Shown here: in pieces, positions 1 to 7,090 of the stretch
Numbering within the stretch: the first letter of the stretch is position 1
How the letters are laid out: each line of letters starts with the position of its first letter
From: Anaerolineae bacterium
GTDB lineage: Bacteria; Chloroflexota; Anaerolineae; Aggregatilineales; Phototrophicaceae
DNA length: 37,270 nucleotides
Assembly (NCBI GenBank): GCA_022842885.1
Contig: JALHOR010000048.1
Coordinates: 1 to 37,270, forward strand
Direction of reading: 5' to 3'
Translations under genes and position numbers: made by a program
The notes under the pieces: model-generated
The model's database searches: none
What the model was told of the DNA's origin: nothing
Seen by the model: only the letters and a program-made list of their open reading frames with translations

Positions 1-75
1 GATATAGGTCTGCCATATTTTGCGATTAGCAGCAAAATGATAATCATAAAGATGGCGAAAAGCATCTGCGTTCAT
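1..75 (-). CDS. DinB-like protein, 5' fragment (cut by window edge)
   Basis: Only the first 25 codons are in the window. They start at an ATG (complement of 73-75) preceded by a strong GGAGG ribosome-binding site. The visible peptide begins MNADAFRHLYDYHF and continues through an ANRKIW segment. This resembles the first helix of DinB/YfiT-superfamily four-helix proteins, which typically carry an Asn/Arg-containing 'YDYHxxANRxxW' start and often bind a metal through three His residues. The reading frame stays open to base 1. The gene follows iaaA on the same strand by about 17 nt, so it is probably the last gene seen of the exoD-iaaA-dinB run. The family call rests on a very short peptide and is tentative; the existence of a gene is well supported by RBS and spacing. 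Confidence 0.55.
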   Translation of the reverse strand, partial: MNADAFRHLYDYHFAANRKIWQTYI

Positions 76-92
76 ACACCCTCCTAGCCGGG

Positions 93-971
93 TTACACTG
101 TCATTTTGGCGTGCGCTTGCCCGTGTTCGTCCACCCAACCCAGCGCAATTTTTGAGGTCGAATGCGCCGCACCAATATTGCCTTGGGCATCCACTAAAAT
201 GATGCCTGCTTGTGAATCATCAAAAAATTGGTTGATGTGGGCAATCGCATGTTGGACAGATTCGGGGGCGGTTTTGCCGTGCGTTAGGCTATCTACGGCA
301 TATTTGGAAAGCAGCACACGCATGATATTTTCACCCACGCCTGTAGCACTGGCAGCGCCAAAACCATTTAACGCATAGCCGCCTGCACCAAAAATCGGCG
401 AATCGCCCACGCGCCCCGGTTTTTTATCGTGTGTTCCCCCGGTGGAAGTCGCAGAGGCTAAATTGCCGTGCATATCCAGCGCCACTGCGCCCACTGTGCC
501 AGTAGGAGAAGCAGTTTGCTTTTGCTGGAAACGCGCCCATTCCGCTGGTGTGACAAAAAACATATTGGGCTGGAACGGAAATCCGAACTGCTGCGCCAAA
601 CTATCCGCGCCGCTGCCCACAAAAAAACAATGCGGTGTCTCGGTCATGACTTTACGTGCCAGCGAAATCGGATATTGCACATGCTTCACCCCGGCAACTG
701 CCCCAAAATCGGGTTTGCTGCCATCCACAATGAGCGCATCCATCTCAATTTCACCGACTTCATTCAAAAAACTACCGATGCCGGCATCAAACAGCGGGAA
801 ATCTTCCAGAATGTTGGTGGCTTTTTCCACAGCATCCAACGCCGAACCGCCCGCTTGCAAAATGCGCCATCCGGTTAATGCCGCTTCTTTGAGCGATTCG
901 CTCTTGGGCGCGTCTTCGTCGTCTGACCAATCACCCGCGCCTCCATGTACAATAATTGCTGGTTTGCCCAT
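93..971 (-). CDS. iaaA: isoaspartyl peptidase / plant-type L-asparaginase (Ntn hydrolase)
   Basis: 292 aa, a typical length for the type III asparaginase/isoaspartyl dipeptidase family. These enzymes cleave beta-aspartyl (isoAsp) dipeptides and L-asparagine after self-cleavage into alpha and beta subunits. The N-terminus has the family signature IIVHGGAG (residues 6-13). The autoproteolysis site is the GTVGAVALD block, which makes Thr159 the predicted new N-terminal nucleophile. The following STGG (176-179) and KKPGRVGDSPIFGAGGYA (182-199) are the usual substrate-pocket and subunit-interface motifs. It is probably cytoplasmic, as no signal peptide is seen. It lies 4 nt after the exoD-like stop, so the two are likely co-transcribed. 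All key residues look intact. Confidence 0.93.
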   Translation of the reverse strand: MGKPAIIVHGGAGDWSDDEDAPKSESLKEAALTGWRILQAGGSALDAVEKATNILEDFPLFDAGIGSFLNEVGEIEMDALIVDGSKPDFGAVAGVKHVQYPISLARKVMTETPHCFFVGSGADSLAQQFGFPFQPNMFFVTPAEWARFQQKQTASPTGTVGAVALDMHGNLASATSTGGTHDKKPGRVGDSPIFGAGGYALNGFGAASATGVGENIMRVLLSKYAVDSLTHGKTAPESVQHAIAHINQFFDDSQAGIILVDAQGNIGAAHSTSKIALGWVDEHGQAHAKMTV

Positions 972-975
972 GATG

Positions 976-1614
976 TTATGACCCTAACAGTGCCGAAATC
1001 CCTTGTCCCGCAGCAATCGCCGCAGCGAACAATGCCCCAAAATAAAACACCGTCAGGATGTTGAGGATGTAACCCAACACGATGAAAATACCATCGCGCT
1101 GTAACATGCCTGCCGCCAAGAACAAAATCGCATAGCCCGGCAGCGTATTCGAGAACGGAATCAGCCCAAACGGGAAAATCAGCAGTACGCCACCAAACGT
1201 CAGCATCAGCCCATTGAACCGATTGATGGCTGGATTGGTGGTCAGCATCATCAAACGGGGACGAATGAAGCGTTCAATGCGGGCGAATAACTCCGCGCCT
1301 TTTTGCATCACCGGTTTCAAATCGTCGGTCTTAAACGTGCGTTCCATCAACCGATTCGGCAACCAAGGCACACGATTCAGCGTGACGCCAATGCCAATCA
1401 GAATAATGACCGCACCAAATACCGTACTAACACCCGGAATCGAAATCGGCAGCAGAAACGGCACCACCAGAATCATGCAGAACAACAGCAAGCCTTGTTC
1501 ACCAATCACAGTGAGCAAGTGCCGCAGGGTAATTTTTTCAGTTTGCAAGTTTGTCGCCACATCGCTTAAGCTGGCAGCGAAACTTTTATCGGTATTTTTA
1601 AACTCAACCGCCAT
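976..1614 (-). CDS. ExoD-family membrane protein
   Basis: 212 aa, matching the ExoD family (exopolysaccharide synthesis, ExoD) in length and pattern. There is a soluble N-terminal helix region, then hydrophobic segments around residues 46-62, 64-80, 135-160, 160-178 and 185-205, and the conserved central stretch with FLPISIPGVST near residue 54. ExoD was named from Sinorhizobium mutants with altered exopolysaccharide and alkali sensitivity; its biochemical function is unknown, so no reaction is assigned. The ATG has a GAGGGGG ribosome-binding site about 7 nt upstream. It is the first gene of a short minus-strand run (exoD-like, iaaA, DinB-like), with a 4-nt gap to iaaA. Confidence 0.85.
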   Translation of the reverse strand: MAVEFKNTDKSFAASLSDVATNLQTEKITLRHLLTVIGEQGLLLFCMILVVPFLLPISIPGVSTVFGAVIILIGIGVTLNRVPWLPNRLMERTFKTDDLKPVMQKGAELFARIERFIRPRLMMLTTNPAINRFNGLMLTFGGVLLIFPFGLIPFSNTLPGYAILFLAAGMLQRDGIFIVLGYILNILTVFYFGALFAAAIAAGQGISALLGS

Positions 1615-1689
1615 TGGAAATCCCCCTCAAAACCACACAAATCAGACAAGCCGCGCATTGTAGCAGGTCTAGCAAACAGGTTCTATAGG

Positions 1690-3021
1690 CTATATTGGAT
1701 TATTCAAGACCATCTCTGCCACACGCCGCCCCATCTCAACGGCAAAATTTGTGCCTCTATCCCAGGGGTAAACCTGCGACATGCTGGCAAAAATCACGCC
1801 CGGCAACGGTGTTTGCAATTCTGGAATACGTTCACTGTGATAAACATACGGCACAGGTTGGGCATAAGGCGCACGCCATACCCACCATTTACGAATCCAA
1901 CTTTCGTCGAATGCTGGATTCACTTTTTTCAGCGCCGGCAGAAAACGAGCAACCAAAGCATCTTCGCTCATGGTGAAATATTCATGGTCAGGCGGCACAT
2001 AATCTCCGCAATAGATGATATGGTCGCCGCCATAATGCGCTTTGTCCATATAATTCGTATGTTCCACTAGCGCCAAAAACGGAAAATCATTTTTGGTTTT
2101 ATCCGGCGTGGAAGCAGGCAAATTCAGCCAATAAGTGCCATCTGTGAGGACGGGCTGTTTGACTGCCAGCACCACACACAAGCCGCCGATACTTTTCAGG
2201 TCTGCCAGCAAATCGCCATAATGCGTTTTTTGCAGCGCGGGGGTCAGCTTTAACATGGCTTTGGGTGAGGTCGTGCTGATGACTGTATCAAATGTTTTCG
2301 CTTGCCCTTTGACCGTCAATGTGGGTTTCATATCGGTCAATTCAATGCGTTCTGCGGGGGCATTTAAATGAATCGTGACGCCCTTATCGGTGAGGGTCTT
2401 CGCCAGCAAATCTAGAAAATTCTGGAAGCCGCCCACAAACCCGCCCAAACGCAAACTGCGGGCTTTAATCCGCGCCCACATCCACGCCATATTGACTTTA
2501 TCGTATTCTTCGCCAAATTTACCGATGAGCAGCGGACGGAAAAATTTGTTATACGCCTCCGCGCCCATAAAATACGTCATCCACTCATGCGCGGTAAAGC
2601 GTTCCAGATATAAGCCCGTTGCAGCCGGGGAAAGTTTCAAAAAAGCACCTGTCGCGCCAAAGCGAAATTTGGAGAACAACGACACGGGCAGCAGCAATGC
2701 CGAAGGTGAAATTTCTGAGCGATAAATCGTGCCATCAATCCAATAGCTGGTTTTGGGGCGGGGAAAAATGATTTTATCACCATGCCCAATTTCCTGAATC
2801 AAGCCCAAGATATGGTGGTCAGTCTCGAACCAGTGATGATAAAATTTTTCAAGTGTCCAATCCCAATGCTCATCTTTAAAGCCCGCCGCCAGCCCGCCAA
2901 CGCGCTCTCCGGCTTCGTAAATCGTAACGTGCTGCCCAGCGCGTGCCAAATCCCAAGCGGCTGCCATGCCCGCTGCCCCCGCGCCAATAATCGCAATCTG
3001 GCGTTGTGAATGTGCTGTCAT
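1690..3021 (-). CDS. FAD-dependent amine-oxidase-family oxidoreductase
   Basis: 443 aa. A Rossmann dinucleotide fold opens the protein, with IAIIGAGAAG (GxGxxG) at about residues 9-18, then the acidic end of beta-2 (IYEAGERVGG) and the GGLA signature of the flavin amine oxidase/protoporphyrinogen-oxidase superfamily (COG1232-like). The C-terminus has the usual FAD-closing segment (LPGVIFASMSQVYPWDRGTNFA). The substrate cannot be read from sequence; relatives include desaturases, UDP-galactopyranose mutase-like and protoporphyrinogen oxidases. It is unlikely to be a true UGM, because it lacks the characteristic short length and motif set. The longest frame begins at a TTG one codon upstream, but the ATG used here is better spaced from GGAAC. 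It stands alone, with tRNA-Sec 38 nt upstream on the same strand. Confidence 0.82.
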   Translation of the reverse strand: MTAHSQRQIAIIGAGAAGMAAAWDLARAGQHVTIYEAGERVGGLAAGFKDEHWDWTLEKFYHHWFETDHHILGLIQEIGHGDKIIFPRPKTSYWIDGTIYRSEISPSALLLPVSLFSKFRFGATGAFLKLSPAATGLYLERFTAHEWMTYFMGAEAYNKFFRPLLIGKFGEEYDKVNMAWMWARIKARSLRLGGFVGGFQNFLDLLAKTLTDKGVTIHLNAPAERIELTDMKPTLTVKGQAKTFDTVISTTSPKAMLKLTPALQKTHYGDLLADLKSIGGLCVVLAVKQPVLTDGTYWLNLPASTPDKTKNDFPFLALVEHTNYMDKAHYGGDHIIYCGDYVPPDHEYFTMSEDALVARFLPALKKVNPAFDESWIRKWWVWRAPYAQPVPYVYHSERIPELQTPLPGVIFASMSQVYPWDRGTNFAVEMGRRVAEMVLNNPI

Positions 3022-3058
3022 CAAGTTCCAATCGTCTGTATCGTTATTTCAATCATGA

Positions 3059-3154
3059 CGGGAGTGAATGGGAGTCGAACCCACCGCAGCCTACTCTGGG
3101 TAACCTGCCACCAGTTTTGAAGACTGGGGCATCCACCGGGATACAGTCACTCCC
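3059..3154 (-). tRNA. selC: tRNA-Sec (anticodon UCA)
   Basis: The complement of 3059-3154 folds as a selenocysteine tRNA. The acceptor stem is 8 bp (GGGAGTGA with TCACTCCC) and the T stem is 5 bp (GTGGG with CCCAT), giving the bacterial 8/5 plan. The D stem is 6 bp (GTATCC with GGATGC) closed by a 4-nt loop. The anticodon stem CCAGT/ACTGG carries the 7-nt loop CTTCAAA, whose middle triplet is TCA. There is a long variable arm (GCAG..CTGC base pairs) and a G discriminator. CCA is not encoded. This combination separates it from tRNA-Ser and suppressor tRNAs. It implies that the organism decodes some UGA codons as selenocysteine. selA, selB, selD and selenoprotein genes are not in this window. 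Confidence 0.95.
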
Positions 3155-3163
3155 ATGTAGCCA

Positions 3164-3435
3164 TTGGCTGTTAGCTTTTGGCTATTAGCTTTCAGCCATC
3201 AGCAGTTAGCTATCAGCTTTTACTTGGTCAGTTGCCAAGTTCGATTATCATGGCATCATGCCACCAGAAACTAGAACATATTGCAAAAATCAGGTGTGGA
3301 CACCGTATGCCGTGTCACTACCCAAAAAATCGATTTTTGAACATGGGCTTTTAACTTTTAACTTTCATCTTTTAACTCAATCCTCAGCCCTTAAAACTAA
3401 GGACTAAGGACTGTGGACTAGGGACTAGGGACTTT
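3164..3435. repeat. degenerate heptanucleotide repeats, three flavours
   Basis: Three arrays, each with strict 7-nt phase. At 3164-3226 there are nine units of the type TTAGCTT / TTGGCTA / TCAGCCA. At 3349-3376 there are four units (TTTTAAC, TTTTAAC, TTTCATC, TTTTAAC). At 3394-3435 there are six units (AAACTAA, GGACTAA, GGACTGT, GGACTAG, GGACTAG, GGACTTT). The same three flavours recur in opposite orientation at 24560-24940. They resemble in style the heptamer short tandem repeats known from cyanobacterial genomes; the sequences themselves are not claimed to be the same family. Confidence 0.85.
3231..3290. repeat. partial copy of the inverted-end element
   Basis: GTTGCCAAGTTC followed by GCCACCAGAAACTA matches, with substitutions, the left end of the 24645-24857 element (GTTGCAAAGTTC ... 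GTCGCCAGAAACTA). The internal part and the right end are missing or degraded, apart from a possible TTGCAAAAAT at 3281-3290. It lies between heptamer blocks of the same flavours as at the second locus. Confidence 0.6.
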
Positions 3436-3451
3436 AACTCAGCCCTGTTTT

Positions 3452-4531
3452 TTACCCACTGTGCCGGAACACAATCACATCGCCATTTTGCACGACGTAA
3501 TCTTTGCTCTCTAGGCGCATTTTACCGATGGCTTTCACAGCTTTTTCGCTACCTTCTGCCACCAACACATCATAGGGAATCACTTCCGCGCGGATAAACC
3601 GCTGCTGAATATCGCTGTGGATTTCGCCTGCGGCTTCCCATGCCGTTGCCCCCACTGGAATTGTCCAAGCCCGCACTTCTTTTTCGCCCGCCGTCAGGAA
3701 CGAATGCACATGCAGTAATTCATACGCTAGGCGAATCACTTTATCGGCGCTGAGTTCGGTTACGCCATATTCTTCCATGAACATCGTGCGGTCATCGGGC
3801 GCTAGCTGTGCCAGTTCTGCTTCTAAGGCGGCTTGAATGCCAACATGCACCGCATTTTTATAGCTATAGCGAATCGCCGTATCTTCTGGTTTGACCTCAT
3901 CACCCAGATTCAGCACGATTAACACCGGTTTGAGCGATAAAAAGCCAAACCCACCGGTGAGGCGGATTTCTGCGGGCGTCAGGTCTAAATCGCGCAGTGC
4001 CTTTTCTGCTTCTAAGTGTGTCTTCATGCGTTCCAAAAGTGGGATTTCATCAAGCAAGGCTTTATCAGCATTTTTGCCTTTGATGCGCGTTTCGTTATGC
4101 AACCGTTCTAAGCGTTTTTCGACTGTGACCAAATCCAACAGCAAAAACTCGCCATCCAAAATTTCCAAATCGCGTTGGATGTCTACGGTCACATACGGAT
4201 GCGGCACGGTATCACTGCGGAAAGTGCGAATCACATGCACGAAACCATCCACACTTGCCAATTCATTCCGCAAGGGTCCCGTCAGTCCGCCTTGCCCGAT
4301 GCCTTTATCCAATCCGGCAATATCGCTGAACGTGATAGTGGTATACACCTTCTTTTTGGATTGGTACATCGCCTCTAGCACATCGAGGCGCGGGTCTGGC
4401 ACATTAACAATAGCGGTGTTTACTTCAAATTGTTTGCTGCTGACGGCGCTGGTGGCATAATTGCCGCCCGTAAGCGCGTTAAACAGGGTGGTTTTGCCGC
4501 TGTTGGGCAAGCCCATAATACCCAGTCGCAT
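3452..4531 (-). CDS. ychF: YchF/OLA1-family redox-regulated ATPase
   Basis: 359 aa, the usual YchF length. It is an Obg-like P-loop NTPase that prefers ATP and associates with ribosomes. G1/Walker A is GLPNSGKTT (residues 7-15) and G3 is DIAGL (70-74), followed by the switch-like GIGQGG. The position normally holding the G4 NKxD motif reads NLGDE (about 208-212), consistent with the family's loss of guanine specificity. A coiled-coil-like helical insert covers roughly 125-185. The C-terminal TGS-like domain (about 276-357) ends with VVQNGDVIVFRHSG, typical of YchF. The ATG has an AGGA site 6 nt upstream, and a good sigma-70-type promoter lies about 45 nt upstream, so it is likely monocistronic. 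Confidence 0.93.
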   Translation of the reverse strand: MRLGIMGLPNSGKTTLFNALTGGNYATSAVSSKQFEVNTAIVNVPDPRLDVLEAMYQSKKKVYTTITFSDIAGLDKGIGQGGLTGPLRNELASVDGFVHVIRTFRSDTVPHPYVTVDIQRDLEILDGEFLLLDLVTVEKRLERLHNETRIKGKNADKALLDEIPLLERMKTHLEAEKALRDLDLTPAEIRLTGGFGFLSLKPVLIVLNLGDEVKPEDTAIRYSYKNAVHVGIQAALEAELAQLAPDDRTMFMEEYGVTELSADKVIRLAYELLHVHSFLTAGEKEVRAWTIPVGATAWEAAGEIHSDIQQRFIRAEVIPYDVLVAEGSEKAVKAIGKMRLESKDYVVQNGDVIVFRHSG

Positions 4532-4575
4532 AGGTTGTCCTGAGAATAGTGTTCAATTTGACGCTGCGGGGAGTT

Positions 4576-4603
4576 ATTGTAGCAAAGACCAGCGGGATAA
4601 CAA
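4576..4603 (-). promoter_or_regulatory. predicted sigma-70-type promoter of ychF
   Basis: On the minus strand, TTGTTA and TACAAT are separated by 16 nt, which predicts a transcript start near 4569 and a leader of about 38 nt before the ychF ATG. The -35 overlaps one arm of a 9-bp inverted repeat (CAGCGGGAT at 4590-4598 and ATCCCGCTG at 4622-4630), which may end transcription of the upstream response-regulator gene or act as an operator. Confidence 0.6.
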
Positions 4604-4692
4604 TTCTAAATTAGCGCAATCATCCCGCTGCTTGGAGATAAAAATAAAGTTGGAGAAGCAATTGTATAAAAATGAACTGTCAGCAAACGCTA

Positions 4693-5082
4693 TTAAACTG
4701 CCATGCGGGTAGAATCGGGTTTCAGAAAATGCTCAAGGGCATTTTTTAATTCAACCCGTGCTACTGGTTTCGCCAAATAACCATCAAAGCCCGCCGCCAA
4801 ACAGCGGTCTCTATCACCATGCATCGCGTTAGAAGTCAGCGCAACTGCCGGAATGCTAGCTAAAGTGGTATCTTCTTTAAGGCGTTTGACCACTTCCAGA
4901 CCATCAATATCGGGTAAATTGATGTCCACTAAAATTAAGTTCGGAAGTTCCTGTGCTGCCATTTGCAGCCCGGAGTTACCATCCACTGCCTCTAACATAG
5001 TATAACCCATAGACATCAGGATTTTACGCACCAGCCTCATATTGAGGAGATTATCTTCGATGTAGAGGATTCTGGTTGACAT
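4693..5082 (-). CDS. single-domain response regulator (CheY/DivK-like)
   Basis: 129 aa consisting of one receiver domain and no output domain. The acidic pocket is E9-D10, the phosphoacceptor is D53 in LILVDINLPDIDG, the conserved Thr is T83 (ALTS) and the conserved Lys is K105 (LAKP). The N-terminal ILYIEDNLLNMRLVRKIL is typical of DivK-type receivers that pass phosphate or bind hybrid kinases. No histidine kinase lies nearby, so its partner is unknown. The ATG has GGAGA 9 nt upstream. It is transcribed divergently from the ABC-3 permease across a 246-nt region containing a 22-bp palindrome. Confidence 0.92.
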   Translation of the reverse strand: MSTRILYIEDNLLNMRLVRKILMSMGYTMLEAVDGNSGLQMAAQELPNLILVDINLPDIDGLEVVKRLKEDTTLASIPAVALTSNAMHGDRDRCLAAGFDGYLAKPVARVELKNALEHFLKPDSTRMAV

Positions 5083-5206
5083 ATATTACAATCTCCGACT
5101 TCACTATTCTACATACGCCTTATGGTTATATCATAGCATTGATTTCACAAAAAGAAGCATTAAGGAATCAATTCTTGTATGAGGTTTTGCTTAAGAAACA
5201 CTAAAG

Positions 5207-5228
5207 AACATAACAAAATTGTTATGTT
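5207..5228. promoter_or_regulatory. 22-bp palindrome, candidate operator
   Basis: AACATAACAA and TTGTTATGTT form a perfect 10-bp inverted repeat around AA, lying between the divergent response regulator and metal-permease genes. It is 101 nt before the permease start and 125 nt before the regulator start. Length and symmetry suit a dimeric repressor such as a Fur/Zur, MntR or TetR-type protein. The sequence does not match a box I can name with certainty. Confidence 0.5.
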
Positions 5229-5276
5229 TCTGAATATTACGTAAAATGGAATATGTTATCTCAACATCCAATACCG

Positions 5277-5282
5277 TATAAT
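5277..5282 (+). promoter_or_regulatory. candidate -10 box for the metal permease
   Basis: A consensus TATAAT lies 46 nt before the permease ATG. The -35 region is poor (TGTTAT at 17-nt spacing or TTATCT at 15-nt spacing), which would fit an activator-dependent or weak promoter. Confidence 0.4.
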
Positions 5283-5328
5283 TGAGACATTGTTTCATCT
5301 AATCTAAGGTTACAATAAAAATTACGAC

Positions 5329-6222
5329 ATGGACAACCTGACTTCTGTACTAATTCAGTGGTTATTAGAGCCGTTACAATTTGCCTTCATGCAGCGTGCC
5401 ATCTTCGCTGTCATCATAGTAGGTATTGTGACGGGCGTCATGGGCGCTTATGTCGTCACTCGCGGACTAGCATTCATGGGCGATACATTAGCGCACAGTA
5501 TTTTGCCGGGTGTCGCCATAGCATTTATCGTCGGTGGTGAAAAAACGCTGTTATTAATTGGTGGTTTAGTGGCAGGCACGTTATCTGCGGTGGTGATTGG
5601 CTTGCTCACCTATGGACGGCGGCTTGGCGAAGATACGGCGATTGGCATTGTGTTTGCGGGCATGTTGGCGTTGGGCATCGGCATTATTTCCGCAGCGGAT
5701 AATGTTGGCGCTGATTTGCAGCATATATTAATTGGCAATATTCTGGCAGTCACATCGGAAGATTTGGTACTGATGGCGGGGATTGGGTTGATAGTGCTGC
5801 TGCTGGTCTGGTTGTTTTATAAAGAATTTCTCGTCATTGCGTTTGATTCGCTGCTGGCAGAGACGTTGCATTTGCCGGGATTGCGCCTACATATTTTGCT
5901 GTTGGTCTTGTTAGCGGTGACAACGGTCATTGGCTTTCAGGTGGTGGGCGTAGCTATGATTGCCGCCACCTTGGTAACACCCGCCGCCACAGCACGTTAC
6001 TTCACCAATCGGCTTAATATGATGATGCTGTTGGCAGCGATAATTGCCAGCGGTTGTGGGATTATCGGCATGTATGTCGCGTGGTACACCCACATTGCTG
6101 CCAGTGCCGCCATTGTGTTACTGATGACCAGTTTATTTGTGCTAGCGTTTTTATTCGCGCCACACAAAGGTTATGTGTGGTCGCTTAGAGTGCGGCGCGT
6201 TAGTATGTCAGCAGAAACTTAA
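5329..6222 (+). CDS. ABC-3 family metal (Mn/Zn/Fe) transporter permease
   Basis: 297 aa with eight or nine hydrophobic segments, the standard size of ZnuB/MntB/SitC permeases that carry Zn, Mn or Fe inward. Family motifs include RGLAFMGDTLAHSILPGVA (about residues 45-63, the coupling-helix region), the EDTAIGIVFAGMLALG segment and VGVAMIAATLVTPAATA near 205-221. The ATPase (ZnuC-like) and the binding protein that must work with it are absent on both sides. The upstream neighbour is a divergent response regulator and the downstream neighbour is convergent, overlapping it by 4 nt, so this permease is not in an operon with its partners. No clear Shine-Dalgarno precedes the ATG. The metal cannot be inferred. 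Confidence 0.9.
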   Translation: MDNLTSVLIQWLLEPLQFAFMQRAIFAVIIVGIVTGVMGAYVVTRGLAFMGDTLAHSILPGVAIAFIVGGEKTLLLIGGLVAGTLSAVVIGLLTYGRRLGEDTAIGIVFAGMLALGIGIISAADNVGADLQHILIGNILAVTSEDLVLMAGIGLIVLLLVWLFYKEFLVIAFDSLLAETLHLPGLRLHILLLVLLAVTTVIGFQVVGVAMIAATLVTPAATARYFTNRLNMMMLLAAIIASGCGIIGMYVAWYTHIAASAAIVLLMTSLFVLAFLFAPHKGYVWSLRVRRVSMSAET

Positions 6223-6923
6223 CCTGAATAAGCAGCAAGCCATTCCAGAATGCGCTGCATGGCGGTTTCTTCGCGGCGCAGCATATCCATACCATGCACA
6301 TTGCCGGGATAGGTTTGCACCACCACGACATCGGGGGCTGCTTGTACCATTTGCGGCACCCCTAACGCCGGAAAGCGGTCACGGACGGTATGCATAATCA
6401 ATATTTTGCGTCCCACGAGTCCAGTTTTAAGGGCATCTTCCACGCGCACACCATTCGACGCCCATCCGGGCGAAAGTGCTACTGCTGTCCGGCAGCCAGC
6501 GTCATTGGCACAGCCCACAATTGCCAACGATGACCCAATGCTTGACCCCATCGTGATAAACGCATCGCCCCGGATGCCTTGTGTTCGCAGCCAATTGAAC
6601 CAGACACTAATATCGGTAATGGCTGCCGCCCAATTGATACGCCCACGAGTTTGCCCATGTCCACGTAAATCTACCGCCAATACATTAAAACCGGCACCGG
6701 TCAATGCCCCGATATAGGGTGTCCATGAAGTACGATTGGTATACAGTTGGTGCAGGAGCAAAATGGTCGGGCGTCCAGCATCTATCAAATAAAAATCGCC
6801 ACGCAGTACCAAACCATCGGATGCAGTCGTTTCAACAACTGTCGGCGCACTTTGTGCCACCACACTCAGAGTTGGCAAACACACCCAACACACTAACACA
6901 ACAAATAGCAGTCGCCGGAACAT
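6219..6923 (-). CDS. secreted alpha/beta hydrolase
   Basis: 234 aa from the ATG preceded by GAGGTG. A longer frame exists upstream but would put a polar 24-residue extension before the signal peptide. The N-terminus is a Sec signal (two Arg, hydrophobic core, VVA-Q cleavage near residue 23). The mature part is an alpha/beta hydrolase: LLLHQLYTN (oxyanion region, 56-64), DLRGHGQT (85-92), nucleophile elbow GSSIG with Ser128, acid Asp182 in HTVRDRF, and His210 in GNVHGMD. Two Cys pairs may stabilise it outside the membrane. It resembles dienelactone hydrolase/prolyl oligopeptidase-like esterases; the substrate is unknown. Its stop overlaps the end of the convergent permease gene. Confidence 0.85.
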   Translation of the reverse strand: MFRRLLFVVLVCWVCLPTLSVVAQSAPTVVETTASDGLVLRGDFYLIDAGRPTILLLHQLYTNRTSWTPYIGALTGAGFNVLAVDLRGHGQTRGRINWAAAITDISVWFNWLRTQGIRGDAFITMGSSIGSSLAIVGCANDAGCRTAVALSPGWASNGVRVEDALKTGLVGRKILIMHTVRDRFPALGVPQMVQAAPDVVVVQTYPGNVHGMDMLRREETAMQRILEWLAAYSG

Positions 6924-7090
6924 CATCACCTCATGCTTGTTTTTGCTTAATCGGGTTGAATAGTGGTGATTGTAACCTGCATTGTTAGAAACCACTACCT
7001 TGAATCCATGTAAGAATCATGCCCCACAGTTTGTCCAATCCTATGTGTTTTCCACCTATTGCCCACCACCTTCCACCCCGGAGTCGCTTT

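Larger units (their letters stand above)
3155..3451. other. intergenic repeat island between tRNA-Sec and ychF
   Basis: No gene is seen here. The stretch holds three blocks of 7-nt-phased degenerate repeats and, between the first two blocks, a partial copy of the inverted-end element found whole at 24645-24857. These are annotated separately below. Confidence 0.8.

Noticed and set aside
3164..3435. CRISPR array
   Set aside because: Units are only 7 nt with no spacers and no cas genes are present.
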